Below, piece after piece: positions 17,671-27,217 of a stretch of DNA of 64,000 nt (within the stretch, counting starts at the first letter, position 1; each line of letters starts with the position of its first letter). Under the pieces are notes generated by a model that had not been told where the DNA came from, did no database searches, and was given only the letters and a program-made list of their open reading frames with translations. The DNA comes from Burkholderia ubonensis. Its GTDB lineage: Bacteria > Pseudomonadota > Gammaproteobacteria > Burkholderiales > Burkholderiaceae. The stretch is taken from contig NZ_CP013420.1 in assembly GCF_001718695.1 (NCBI RefSeq), forward strand, positions 1,922,001 through 1,986,000, in the 5' to 3' direction. The translations under genes and the position numbers were made by a program.

Positions 17671-18222
17671 ATGAACCGCGAAGAAGCCCTCCACATTTTC
17701 GAACACTCCGAAGAGATCGTCTCGGCGGACGCCGTCAACGCGTCGATCGCCCGGATGGCCGACGCGATCCGCGCCGAGATCGGCGACGCGTTCCCGCTCG
17801 TCCTCTCGGTGATGGGCGGCGCCGCGGTGTTTACCGGGATGCTGCTGCCGCATCTCGATTTCCCGCTGGAATTCGACTATATCCACCTGACCCGCTACCG
17901 CAACACGACGCAGGGCAGCCCGGAGATGCACTGGCGCGTCGCGCCGCGCGAATCGGTGAAGGACCGAATCGTGCTCGTGCTCGACGACATCCTCGACGAA
18001 GGCGAGACGATGGCCGCGATCCGCGACCGCATTCTCGACATGGGCGCGACGCGCTTCATGTCCGCCGTGCTGTGCGAGAAGACGCTCACGAAGGCCAAGC
18101 CGCTGCACCCGGATTTCTGCGGCTTCGCCGTGCCCGACCGCTACGTGTTCGGCTGCGGCATGGACGCGAAGGGCTACTGGCGCAACCTGCCGACGATCCG
18201 CGCACTGACCGCGAACGCCTGA
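17671..18222 (+). CDS. Hypoxanthine-guanine phosphoribosyltransferase
   Basis: A 183-residue type I phosphoribosyltransferase. It joins hypoxanthine or guanine to PRPP in purine salvage. The PRPP-binding motif VLVLDDILDEGET (about residues 104-116) and the flexible-loop region (RYRNTTQGSPEMHW) are clear. I use ATG 17671 (MNREEALHIFE). A TTG nine codons upstream is open but lacks support. Bounded on the right by a terminator shared with marC. Confidence 0.9.
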   Translation: MNREEALHIFEHSEEIVSADAVNASIARMADAIRAEIGDAFPLVLSVMGGAAVFTGMLLPHLDFPLEFDYIHLTRYRNTTQGSPEMHWRVAPRESVKDRIVLVLDDILDEGETMAAIRDRILDMGATRFMSAVLCEKTLTKAKPLHPDFCGFAVPDRYVFGCGMDAKGYWRNLPTIRALTANA

Positions 18223-18241
18223 CGCCCGCGCGGTCCGCACA

Positions 18242-18280
18242 AAAAAAGCGGCGCTCCGGTTCTTCCGGAGCGCCGCCTTT
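18242..18280. terminator. Bidirectional terminator between the convergent HGPRT and marC genes
   Basis: A perfect 12-bp stem (18248-18259 with 18265-18276) with a TTCTT loop. There are seven A residues on the left, so a T-run for leftward transcripts, and a shorter CTTT on the right. Confidence 0.88.
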
Positions 18281-18299
18281 ACGTTGGGGCGTCGCCGCG

Positions 18300-18902
18300 C
18301 TACAGCTGGTGCACGAATACGCGGACGCCGCCCAGCATCATCTCGACCGAGATCGCGACGAGCACGAGGCCCATCAGCCGCTCGAATGCGGCGACCGTCC
18401 GCTCGCCGAGCCATTGCTGGATCCGCTCGGCCAGCACCAGCGTGACCGCGCAGACGATCATCGTGACCGTCAGCGCGCCCGCCCACTCGAGCATCTTGCC
18501 GGGCGCCTGCGACGTCAGCAGCATCACCGTCGCGAGCGCCGACGGTCCGGCCAGCGCCGGAATCGCCAGCGGCACGATGAACGGCTCGCCGCCGGCGCGC
18601 GGATCGTTGCCGAGCGCGCCGTCCGGATGCGGGAAGATCATCCGCAGCGCGATCAGGAACAGCACGATGCCGCCGCCGATGCGCAGCGACAGGTCGGTGA
18701 GGTTCATCATCCGCAGGAAGCGGTCGCCCACGACCATGAAGAACAGCAGGATCACGAACGCGATCCCCACTTCGCGCAGGATCAGCTTCACGCGCCGCTC
18801 GCGCGGCACACTCCGCATCGCCGAGATGAACAGCGGAATGTTGCCGAGCGGATCGGTGATCAGCAGAAGGAGCACGGTGGCCGACAGGAAGGTGTATTCC
18901 AC
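18300..18902 (-). CDS. MarC-family integral membrane protein
   Basis: A 200-residue protein with about six hydrophobic segments and the MarC/UPF0056 signatures (LLITDPLGNIPLF near residues 14-26 and PLAIPALAGPSALATVMLL around 110-128). The family was once linked to multiple antibiotic resistance, but the function is unknown. It ends 20 bp from the terminator shared with HGPRT and starts 21 bp after the proS stop, so it is probably cotranscribed with proS. Confidence 0.9.
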   Translation of the reverse strand: MEYTFLSATVLLLLITDPLGNIPLFISAMRSVPRERRVKLILREVGIAFVILLFFMVVGDRFLRMMNLTDLSLRIGGGIVLFLIALRMIFPHPDGALGNDPRAGGEPFIVPLAIPALAGPSALATVMLLTSQAPGKMLEWAGALTVTMIVCAVTLVLAERIQQWLGERTVAAFERLMGLVLVAISVEMMLGGVRVFVHQL

Positions 18903-18923
18903 CGTGTCCCCCGGTCGGCCGGC

Positions 18924-20660
18924 TTAGCGCGCGAGCGCGGCGCGGACCTTCTCCACGACCGTTGCCGCGGCCGTGTCGGCCGGCAGCAGCGTCGCTTCGG
19001 CGTCGCGGCGGCACTGGTACTCGAGCTTGCCTTCCTTCAGGCCGCGCTCGCCGATCACGAGGCGATGCGGCACGCCGATCAGCTCCCAGTCGGCGAACAT
19101 CACGCCCGGGCGCTCGCCGCGATCGTCGAGGATCACGTCGATGCCGGCCGCGGCCAGCTCAGCGTACAGCTTGTCGGTCGCTTCGCGCACCGCGTCGCTG
19201 CGGTCGTAGCCCATCGGGCACAGCACGACCTCGAACGGCGCGATCGACTCCGGCCAGATGATGCCGCGGTCATCGAAGTTCTGCTCGATCGCCGCGCCGA
19301 GAATGCGCGTGATGCCGACGCCGTAGCAGCCCATCAGCATCGGCTGCGGCTTGCCCGACTCGTCGATGAACGTCGCGCCCATCGCTTCCGAGTACTTGGT
19401 GCCGAGCTGGAACACGTGGCCGACCTCGATGCCGCGGCAGATGTCGATCACGCCCTTGCCGTCCGGCGACGGATCGCCCTTCTGCACGTTGCGGATGTCG
19501 GCGACTTCCGGCTCCGGCAGGTCGCGGCCCCAGTTCACGCCGGCGATGTGGTAGTCGACTTCGTTCGCGCCGACGACGAAATCGCTCATGTTCGCGACCG
19601 TGCGATCGGCGATCACCTTCACCGGCTTCTTCGTGCCGATCGGGCCGAGGTAGCCCGGCGGCGTGCCGAACCACTCGACGATTTCCTGCTCGGTCGCGAA
19701 GCGGTGATTGCTCAGGCCCGGCAGCTTCGATGCCTTGATCTCGTTCAGATCGTGGTCGCCGCGCAGCATCAGCAGCCAGATCGTCGGCTCGGCGCCTTCG
19801 TTGTCGGTCGCGAGCACGATCGACTTGATCGTGCGCGCGAGCGGAATCCCCATCAGCTCGGCGACGGCCTCGCACTTCGCCTTGCCCGGCGTCGCGACCT
19901 TCGCCATCGGCTCGGCGGCCGCGGCGCGTTCGGCGATCAGCGGCAGCGCTTCCGCCGCCTCGATGTTCGCCGCGAAATCGGAGCTCGGGCAGTACGCGAT
20001 CGCGTCCTCGCCGGTGTCGGCGATCACGTGGAACTCGTGCGAGAAGTTGCCGCCGATCGAGCCGCTGTCGGCCGCAACCGGACGGAACTCGAGACCGAGG
20101 CGCGTGAAGATGCGCACGTACGCGTCGTACATCTTGCGATACGACTCGGCGAGGCCGTCGGCATCCTTGTCGAACGAGTACGCGTCCTTCATGATGAACT
20201 CGCGGCCGCGCATCACGCCGAAGCGCGGACGGATCTCGTCGCGGAACTTCGTCTGGATCTGGTAGAAGTTCACCGGCATCTGCCGGTAGCTCCTGATCTG
20301 GTTGCGCGCGATGTCGGTGATCACTTCCTCGTGCGTCGGCCCGATCACGAACTCGTTGTCCTTGCGGTCCTTGAAGCGCAGCAGCTCGGGACCATACTGC
20401 TCCCAGCGGCCCGACTCCTGCCACAGCTCGGCCGGTTGCACGGCCGGCATCAGGAGCTCGATCGCGCCGGCCCGGTTCATTTCCTCGCGCACGATCGCCT
20501 CGACCTTGCGAATCGAGCGCAGGCCGATCGGCAGATAGTTGTAGATGCCGCCGGCGACGCGGCGGATCATGCCGGCGCGCACCATCAGCTTGTGGCTGAC
20601 GATCTCTGCGTCGGCGGGTGCTTCTTTCAGGGTGCCGATAAAGAAACGGGAAGCTTTCAT
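18924..20660 (-). CDS. proS: Prolyl-tRNA synthetase (bacterial type)
   Basis: A 578-residue class II synthetase that charges tRNA-Pro. It has the bacterial three-domain layout: catalytic core with motif 1/2 ([16 protein letters not shown], and [22 protein letters not shown] split around residues 137-158), an INS editing domain in the middle (about 225-400) that clears mischarged Ala-tRNA-Pro, and the C-terminal anticodon-binding domain. Its substrate tRNA-Pro(CGG) is encoded 6 kb away. A terminator-like hairpin lies directly upstream of the Shine-Dalgarno (GGAA). Confidence 0.97.
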   Translation of the reverse strand: MKASRFFIGTLKEAPADAEIVSHKLMVRAGMIRRVAGGIYNYLPIGLRSIRKVEAIVREEMNRAGAIELLMPAVQPAELWQESGRWEQYGPELLRFKDRKDNEFVIGPTHEEVITDIARNQIRSYRQMPVNFYQIQTKFRDEIRPRFGVMRGREFIMKDAYSFDKDADGLAESYRKMYDAYVRIFTRLGLEFRPVAADSGSIGGNFSHEFHVIADTGEDAIAYCPSSDFAANIEAAEALPLIAERAAAAEPMAKVATPGKAKCEAVAELMGIPLARTIKSIVLATDNEGAEPTIWLLMLRGDHDLNEIKASKLPGLSNHRFATEQEIVEWFGTPPGYLGPIGTKKPVKVIADRTVANMSDFVVGANEVDYHIAGVNWGRDLPEPEVADIRNVQKGDPSPDGKGVIDICRGIEVGHVFQLGTKYSEAMGATFIDESGKPQPMLMGCYGVGITRILGAAIEQNFDDRGIIWPESIAPFEVVLCPMGYDRSDAVREATDKLYAELAAAGIDVILDDRGERPGVMFADWELIGVPHRLVIGERGLKEGKLEYQCRRDAEATLLPADTAAATVVEKVRAALAR

Positions 20661-20672
20661 GCGGACGGTTCC

Positions 20673-20699
20673 AAAAACGGCGCCCCCAGGCGGGGCGCC
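20673..20699 (-). promoter_or_regulatory. Terminator-like hairpin in the proS leader
   Basis: Read leftward, an 8-bp GC stem (20692-20699 with 20679-20686) with a 5-nt loop is followed by GTTTTT. It ends about 12 bp before the proS ATG. It looks like an intrinsic terminator placed inside the proS leader, which could act as an attenuator. No proline-rich leader peptide is seen upstream. Confidence 0.5.
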
Positions 20700-20878
20700 C
20701 GAAAAAGATTCAAGGTGAAAAAGCTGCGCGCGGTGAACGACGATCGCGCAGATGACTTGGCAGACAAATCAGGGACAGCTCAACTGGCGCGCCCGGCGCG
20801 GATTCGCTCCGTTACGGTGCGCGGCGCCCGTTATCTGTTTATAATCAAAGCAATTTTAAAGGATTCGAAGGTGGTTGT

Positions 20879-21526
20879 ATGCTGGATCGTGAAGGCTTTC
20901 GCCCGAACGTCGGCATCATCCTCTTGAACGCGCGCAACGAGGTGTTTTGGGGCAAGCGGCTCCGCGAGCATTCCTGGCAGTTTCCTCAAGGTGGGATCAA
21001 GTACGGCGAGACCCCCATGCAGGCGATGTACCGGGAGCTGCACGAGGAAACCGGCCTGCACCCGGAACACGTCAAGATAATCGGCCGCACTCGCGACTGG
21101 TTGCGTTACGAGGTGCCTGACAAGTTCATCAAGCGTGAAGTACGCGGTCATTACCGCGGCCAGAAACAGATCTGGTTCCTGCTGCGGATGGTAGGACGCG
21201 ATTGCGACATTTGCTTGCGCGCGACCGATCACCCGGAGTTCGATGCGTGGCGCTGGAACGAGTACTGGGTGCCGCTCGATGCGGTGATCGAGTTCAAGCG
21301 GGATGTTTATCAGTTGGCGCTGACGGAACTGTCGCGCTTCCTGCGCCGCCCGGCGCAGCGGGCCGACAAGCCGCGGGGTCCGCGTCCCTTGCGCTATCCG
21401 CGCGTCGTGGAATCGCAGCCCCGGCAGGCGTTGACGGTTGTCGACACATCGGTGGTCTGTTCCGAGATCGAAGTGGAAGCGAGCACGCTCGACGAGACGC
21501 CTCCTCGCCTGATCCTCGGCGAATGA
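20879..21526 (+). CDS. rppH: RNA pyrophosphohydrolase (Nudix)
   Basis: A 215-residue Nudix hydrolase that removes pyrophosphate from mRNA 5' ends and so starts RNase E-dependent decay. The Nudix box [27 protein letters not shown] signature lies at residues 38-60, and the RppH features [15 protein letters not shown] and GQKQIWFLL are all there. The last about 55 residues form a poorly conserved tail, giving a longer protein than E. coli RppH (176). A TATAAT hexamer (20840-20845) lies about 34 bp upstream of the ATG. Divergent from proS. Confidence 0.95.
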   Translation: MLDREGFRPNVGIILLNARNEVFWGKRLREHSWQFPQGGIKYGETPMQAMYRELHEETGLHPEHVKIIGRTRDWLRYEVPDKFIKREVRGHYRGQKQIWFLLRMVGRDCDICLRATDHPEFDAWRWNEYWVPLDAVIEFKRDVYQLALTELSRFLRRPAQRADKPRGPRPLRYPRVVESQPRQALTVVDTSVVCSEIEVEASTLDETPPRLILGE

Positions 21527-21545
21527 CAAGTCGGACTGCATGACC

Positions 21546-21576
21546 GGGCGCGACCTTGGTGTCGCGCCCTTTTTTT
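21546..21576 (+). terminator. Rho-independent terminator of rppH
   Basis: A perfect 9-bp stem (GGGCGCGAC, 21546-21554, and complement 21561-21569) with a 6-nt loop and seven T residues. It lies only 15 bp before the start of the next gene on the same strand. Confidence 0.9.
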
Positions 21577-21590
21577 ACGAGGAATGCATA

Positions 21591-22148
21591 TTGAAAGCGA
21601 TTGCTCTCGCGCTCACGTCGATCGCCGCAGCGGCTGTGCTGGCCGGTTGCGCGCATTCGAATTCGCCGACCAACAAGGATGACGGCACGTTCGTCTATCT
21701 GCTGGACCGCCAGGGGGAATGGAAGGAAAACAAGGTCGACACGCTGCCCGCGCTGCCAACGCCGGGCGACCTGCTGTCGTTCAACGTGTCGCAGAACACG
21801 CCGCTCAAGTTCTTCGTCGACGCGAAGTCGCTGGCGGTCGGCACCGACGGCATCGTGCGGTATACGGTGGTCGTCACGAGCCCGGCCGGCGCGCGCAACG
21901 TCAATTACGAGGGCATCCGCTGCGACACGTATGAATGGCGCCAGTATGCGGGCCTCAATTCGGATCACGACGGCTGGGACCGCACGGTCGAGAACGACTG
22001 GCGCCGCATCGAGAACGGCGAGCTGAACGCATATCACGCGGCGCTCTACCAGGACTACTTCTGCGCGAACAAGATGCCGCTGGGCACGACGCAGTCGATC
22101 CTCGAGAACATCAAGTATCACCGCACCGCGCTGAATCAGCTGCGCTGA
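21591..22148 (+). CDS. CNP1-like family lipoprotein (TTG start)
   Basis: A 185-residue predicted lipoprotein. The signal peptide ends in the lipobox LAGC (Cys at about 20), followed by a CNP1-like domain of unknown function containing YEGIRCDTYEWRQYA and a second Cys in YQDYFCANKM. I use TTG 21591, which has a GAGGA Shine-Dalgarno 7 bp upstream and gives a clean signal peptide. The nearby ATG at 21584 is out of frame. Because a terminator lies just upstream, expression depends on readthrough from rppH or on a promoter hidden in the terminator region. Confidence 0.8.
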   Translation: MKAIALALTSIAAAAVLAGCAHSNSPTNKDDGTFVYLLDRQGEWKENKVDTLPALPTPGDLLSFNVSQNTPLKFFVDAKSLAVGTDGIVRYTVVVTSPAGARNVNYEGIRCDTYEWRQYAGLNSDHDGWDRTVENDWRRIENGELNAYHAALYQDYFCANKMPLGTTQSILENIKYHRTALNQLR

Positions 22149-22176
22149 TCGCGCCGACCGGCCGAAGCCGCCATGC

Positions 22177-22203
22177 AAAAAGCCCGCGTTTCGCGGGCTT
22201 TTG
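22177..22203. terminator. Bidirectional terminator between the CNP1-like gene and proB
   Basis: An 8-bp AGCCCGCG/CGCGGGCT stem flanked by A4 and T4 runs, placed between convergent genes. Confidence 0.9.
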
Positions 22204-22231
22204 CGTATCGACGGTCACCGGGCCTGACAGG

Positions 22232-23350
22232 TCACACGAGCACCAGGTTGTCGCGGTGAATCAGCTCCGGCTCCATCATGTAGCCGAGCACCGCTTCGAT
22301 CTCGCCGCTCGGCTTGCGCTGGATCAGCTTCGTTTCCGCGCTGCTGTAGTTGGTCAGCCCGCGCGCGACTTCGCGCCCGTCGGGCCCGACGCAGGCGATC
22401 ACCTCGCCGCGCGCGAACACGCCCTGCACGTTGACGATGCCGATCGGCAGCAGGCTCTTGCCGCCCGCCGTCAGCTTCTCGACCGCGCCGGCGTCGATCA
22501 CGACATGCCCGCGCACCTGCAGGTGATCGGCCATCCACTGCTTGCGCGCCGCCATCCGCGCCGTGCGCGCGATCAGCTGCGTGCCGATCGCCTCGCCCGC
22601 CGCGAGGCGCGCGAGCACGTCCGGCTCGCGCCCGCTCGCGATCACGGTGTTCGCGCCGCTGTGCGCCGCGCGCTTGGCCGCGAGAATCTTCGTCAGCATG
22701 CCGCCGCGGCCGAGGCTCGACCCCGCGCCCCCCGCCATCGCCTCGAGTTCGGGTGCGCCGGCATTCGCTTCCGCGACGAGCGTCGCGGCCGGGTCCTTGC
22801 GCGGATCGGCGGTAAACAGGCCGGACTGGTCGGTGAGGATGATCAGCGCATCGCCTTCGATCAGGTTCGCGACGAGCGCGCCGAGCGTGTCGTTGTCGCC
22901 GAACTTGATTTCGTCGGTGACGACCGTGTCGTTCTCGTTGATGATCGGCACGACGCCGAGCCGCAGCAGCGTGAGCAGCGTCGAGCGCGCGTTCAGGTAG
23001 CGTTCGCGGTCCGCGAGGTCGGCGTGCGTGAGCAGGATCTGCGCGGTGCGGATCCCGTGCTCGGAGAAGCGGCTTTCATAGACCTGGGCGAGCCCCATCT
23101 GCCCGACCGCGGCAGCGGCCTGCAGTTCGTCGATCTCGCGCGGACGCTTGCTCCAGCCGAGCCGCTGCATCCCTTCCGCGATCGCGCCCGAACTGACGAG
23201 CACCACTTCCTTGCCCTGGTCGCGCAGCGCGGCGATCTGGGCGGCCCAGCGGCCAATTGCGGCATGATCGAGCCCCTTGCCGTCGTTGGTCACGAGGCTG
23301 GATCCCACCTTCACCACCAGTCGCTTCGAATCCGCGATGATCGAACGCAT
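22232..23350 (-). CDS. proB: Glutamate 5-kinase
   Basis: A 372-residue enzyme that phosphorylates glutamate at the gamma-carboxyl, the first step of proline synthesis. It has an amino-acid kinase domain ([17 protein letters not shown] at about residues 10-26, [15 protein letters not shown], and [15 protein letters not shown]) and a C-terminal PUA domain (about 275-372). The ATG at 23350 ([10 protein letters not shown]) is the family N-terminus. obgE lies 91 bp upstream on the same strand. Confidence 0.97.
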   Translation of the reverse strand: MRSIIADSKRLVVKVGSSLVTNDGKGLDHAAIGRWAAQIAALRDQGKEVVLVSSGAIAEGMQRLGWSKRPREIDELQAAAAVGQMGLAQVYESRFSEHGIRTAQILLTHADLADRERYLNARSTLLTLLRLGVVPIINENDTVVTDEIKFGDNDTLGALVANLIEGDALIILTDQSGLFTADPRKDPAATLVAEANAGAPELEAMAGGAGSSLGRGGMLTKILAAKRAAHSGANTVIASGREPDVLARLAAGEAIGTQLIARTARMAARKQWMADHLQVRGHVVIDAGAVEKLTAGGKSLLPIGIVNVQGVFARGEVIACVGPDGREVARGLTNYSSAETKLIQRKPSGEIEAVLGYMMEPELIHRDNLVLV

Positions 23351-23441
23351 CGTGCGCTGTCTCCTGTATGTGATGCCTGGCCTGGCCGGGCGCGATTGAA
23401 TTCCGGCGCCGGGCGGCTCGCGCCCGACGCGCACCCGCCGC

Positions 23442-24557
<1,116 letters not shown>

Positions 24558-24661
24558 TTACTCCGCCCAGTATTTTCGCTATTGTGCCGCGCTCCGCCGC
24601 GCTTGAACAATCGGCCGTCCGGCCAACCGCCGCGACCGGCCGCCCGCGCTTGCGCAGCGAC

Positions 24662-24697
24662 AAAATAAAAAAGGCCCCGCGACAAGTGCGGGGCCTT
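24662..24697 (-). terminator. Rho-independent terminator after rpmA
   Basis: A perfect 10-bp stem (24671-24680 with 24688-24697), loop of 7 nt. Read leftward it is followed by a T-rich run (24662-24672 complement). It separates the ribosomal protein genes from obgE and would set obgE-proB at a lower level. Confidence 0.9.
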
Positions 24698-24727
24698 TCG
24701 GCTACGAAGCCCGTGGGGTGCCTGAAC

Positions 24728-24991
24728 TTAGGCAGCCGCCGGGACGACGATGACCATATGCTTCTTGTCCGCGCCCTTCGTCGCGAACTTCACGTGGCCG
24801 TCGACCAGCGCGAACAGGGTGTGATCCTTGCCCATGCCGACGTTCTCGCCAGCGTGCATGCGGGTGCCGCGCTGACGCACGATGATGCCGCCGGCGTTGA
24901 TCGCCTGGCCGCCGTACACCTTCACGCCGAGACGTTTCGACTCGGAGTCGCGGCCGTTCCGGGAAGAGCCGCCTGCCTTTTTGTGTGCCAT
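24728..24991 (-). CDS. rpmA: 50S ribosomal protein L27
   Basis: An 87-residue L27. The N-terminal tail [16 protein letters not shown] reaches toward the peptidyl-transferase centre, and the body has [10 protein letters not shown] and [21 protein letters not shown]. No N-terminal extension of the Firmicutes type is present, so no protease processing is expected. It follows rplU by 24 bp. Confidence 0.98.
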   Translation of the reverse strand: MAHKKAGGSSRNGRDSESKRLGVKVYGGQAINAGGIIVRQRGTRMHAGENVGMGKDHTLFALVDGHVKFATKGADKKHMVIVVPAAA

Positions 24992-25015
24992 CTGATTGCT
25001 CCTTTACCGAGGCGC

Positions 25016-25327
25016 TTACGCGTTGATCGCGTCGATGCGCAGCTCAGTGTAGTTCTGGCGGTGGCCGCCGTGCTTTTGGTAGTGCTTCCGGCGACGCATC
25101 TTGAAGATGGTGACCTTGGCATGACGACCGTGCGACACAACGGTGGCCTTGACGGAAGCCCCACTGACCAGCGGCGTACCGAACTTAATCGATTCGCCTT
25201 CGCCCACTGCGAGAACCTGGTCGAGCGTGATTTCAGCGTCAATGTCAGCCGGTATCTGTTCTACTTTCAGTTTTTCGCCAACGGCAACCTTGTACTGCTT
25301 GCCGCCGGTTTTTATGACCGCGTACAT
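25016..25327 (-). CDS. rplU: 50S ribosomal protein L21
   Basis: A 103-residue L21 with the N-terminal [20 protein letters not shown] and the [19 protein letters not shown]-binding loop. I start at ATG 25325-25327, the usual N-terminus, although four more codons are open upstream. It is driven by a near-perfect sigma-70 promoter. Confidence 0.98.
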   Translation of the reverse strand: MYAVIKTGGKQYKVAVGEKLKVEQIPADIDAEITLDQVLAVGEGESIKFGTPLVSGASVKATVVSHGRHAKVTIFKMRRRKHYQKHGGHRQNYTELRIDAINA

Positions 25328-25346
25328 TGAGAACCTCACTCTGGAT

Positions 25347-25376
25347 CCTTTTTCCGCACACCACGCGCGGAAAAGG
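25347..25376 (-). promoter_or_regulatory. Stem-loop at the very 5' end of the rplU-rpmA mRNA
   Basis: A CCTTTTCCGC / GCGGAAAAAGG stem (one extra A) with a 9-nt loop begins at the expected transcription start and ends about 20 bp before the rplU ATG. It could stabilise the message or serve as a ribosomal-protein leader. Neither can be told from sequence. Confidence 0.5.
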
Positions 25377-25380
25377 CGTG

Positions 25381-25409
25381 ATTATACAGAGAGTTAGCAT
25401 CGCTGTCAA
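25381..25409 (-). promoter_or_regulatory. Consensus sigma-70 promoter of rplU-rpmA
   Basis: Read leftward, TTGACA (25404-25409), a 17-bp spacer, TATAAT (25381-25386). Both hexamers match the consensus exactly, which is rare in this GC-rich DNA and fits a highly expressed ribosomal operon. Confidence 0.93.
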
Positions 25410-25529
25410 AGCCGATCGACGATTGCCGCGCCGGCCCCTCGGCCGGATGGCCAAAATCGCGCCCGCGGCGCGCGCGACAGACCGGGACGCGGCGGATTCG
25501 ACTTATAATCCGCCGCATCACCCAATTCC

Positions 25530-26531
25530 ATGATCATGTCGTCGTCCACCGCCTCCCCCACCCTCAGCGCCGCCCACCTGCTCGCCCCGATCGCGAGCGA
25601 CATGGAGCAGGTGAATCGCGTCATCCGGCAAAGCCTCGCGTCCGACGTGGTGCTGATCAACCAGATCGCCGAGTACATCATCGGCGCGGGCGGCAAGCGG
25701 CTGCGGCCGGCGCTGCTGCTGTTCGTCGCGGGCGCGCTCGGCGAGACGTCGCACCAGCGGCACGTGCTCGCGGCCGTCGTCGAATTCATTCACACGGCCA
25801 CGCTGCTGCATGACGACGTCGTCGACGAATCCGAGCTGCGGCGCGGCCGCCAGACGGCCAATGCGCTGTTCGGCAATGCCGCGAGCGTGCTGGTAGGCGA
25901 CTACCTCTATTCGCGCTCGTTCGAGATGATGGTCGGCGTCGGCAAGATGCGCGTGATGGAGATCCTGTCGGAAGCGACGACGATCATCTCCGAAGGCGAA
26001 GTGCTGCAGCTGCTCAACATGCACGACGCGGACGTCGACGAGGCCCGCTACATGCAGGTGATCCGCTACAAGACGGCCAAGCTGTTCGAAGCGTCCGCCC
26101 GGCTGGGCGCGGTGCTCGCGGGCGCCGACGCGACGACCGAGGCCGCCGCCGCCGAGTACGGGCGCCGCATCGGCACCGCGTTCCAGATCATGGATGACTG
26201 GCTGGACTACGCAGGCACCGCCGAGGCGATGGGCAAGAACGCCGGCGACGACCTGCGCGAAGGCAAGCCGACGCTGCCGCTCATCTACCTGATCGAGCGC
26301 GGCACGCCCGAACAGGCCGCGCTGGCGCGCGAGGCGATCGAACAGGGCGGCACCGACCGTTTCGAAACGATTTTCGACGCGATCACGCGCTCGGGCGCGC
26401 TCGACCACACGCTCGAATGCGCGCGGCAGGAAGCGCAGGCCGCGGCGGCCGCGATCGCCGCGTTTCCGGATTCCGTTTACAAGGAAAGCCTGCTCGAGCT
26501 GTGCTCGTATTCGACGTCGCGGCAGTCGTAA
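25530..26531 (+). CDS. ispB: Octaprenyl diphosphate synthase
   Basis: A 333-residue (or 331 if the second Met is used) trans-prenyltransferase that makes the C40 side chain for ubiquinone. Both Asp-rich motifs are present: LLHDDVVDESELRRG (first, about residues 92-106) and IMDDWLDYAG (second, about 219-228). GGKRLRPALLL precedes the first. A TATAAT sequence at about 25502-25507 suggests its promoter, divergent from rplU. Both ATGs, 25530 and 25536, are possible starts. Confidence 0.95.
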   Translation: MIMSSSTASPTLSAAHLLAPIASDMEQVNRVIRQSLASDVVLINQIAEYIIGAGGKRLRPALLLFVAGALGETSHQRHVLAAVVEFIHTATLLHDDVVDESELRRGRQTANALFGNAASVLVGDYLYSRSFEMMVGVGKMRVMEILSEATTIISEGEVLQLLNMHDADVDEARYMQVIRYKTAKLFEASARLGAVLAGADATTEAAAAEYGRRIGTAFQIMDDWLDYAGTAEAMGKNAGDDLREGKPTLPLIYLIERGTPEQAALAREAIEQGGTDRFETIFDAITRSGALDHTLECARQEAQAAAAAIAAFPDSVYKESLLELCSYSTSRQS

Positions 26532-26682
26532 AACACGCCGCGCACGGGACGCAATACCCTGCCCCGAAAAAATTTCTTCGCCAGGGTATTCCCTTTTAGA
26601 AAAAACATCGTTATAGTTACGTTCTTGCCTGAGACGACGCAGCGATCTTCACCAAGAAAGCGAAGTCGGACCAGCAGAAATT

Positions 26683-26759
26683 CGGGGTGTAGCTTAGCCT
26701 GGTAGAGCGCTACGTTCGGGACGTAGAGGCCGGAGGTTCGAATCCTCTCACCCCGACCA
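26683..26759 (+). tRNA. tRNA-Pro (anticodon CGG)
   Basis: A 77-nt cloverleaf: CGGGGTG acceptor paired with CACCCCG, a D arm with AGCCTGGTAGAGC, an anticodon stem CTACG/CGTAG around the loop TTCGGGA (anticodon CGG, reading CCG), and a T arm with GGTTCGAATCC. The CCA end is encoded. CCG is a very common codon in this GC-rich genome. A strong terminator follows about 80 bp downstream. Confidence 0.97.
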
Positions 26760-27217
26760 GAATTTGGTTAAAGTCAGCGACTGGAAAGTATCGCCGTCGT
26801 TGCAGCACTACAGCAGCATACATAGTGCAAACCTTTGATAAAGCCTTGCGAATCCATTCGGTTCGTGAGGCTTTTTTCATTGATCCGCCGCCATCGTATC
26901 GATACCGTCAACGACGCGCCCAGACACCGTCCGCGCGATCTGCTCATCCGAACGTCGTAACCCGGACCATACAATCGGCGGCAATCGCCGAACGCCACGC
27001 GCAGCCCACCGCTCAATCACTCGCATTGACCAGCATCCCGCTTGCCATCCGGCGCCCGCACCGACCGGTATTAAGTTTGGCTCGCACAATGCCGATAATC
27101 ATCGACATAGCGACTGAACGGACTTGATGCGCGAGACGATCTTCGTCTCGCCGCCCCCGTTCGACGCCCAGCCGGACAGTCGATCGAAGAGCGCAACGCT
27201 CGATACGGGAAGGTCAA
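26760..27217. other. 458-bp region between tRNA-Pro and the GSCFA gene
   Basis: No gene is supported. It is more AT-rich than the flanks and holds the tRNA terminator (26841-26877). I looked for a repeat of the tRNA 3' end, as an integrase attachment site would leave, and saw none. Confidence 0.5.
26841..26877 (+). terminator. Rho-independent terminator of tRNA-Pro
   Basis: A 12-bp stem with two G-U pairs (26841-26852 with 26862-26873), 9-nt loop, six T residues. Confidence 0.88.
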
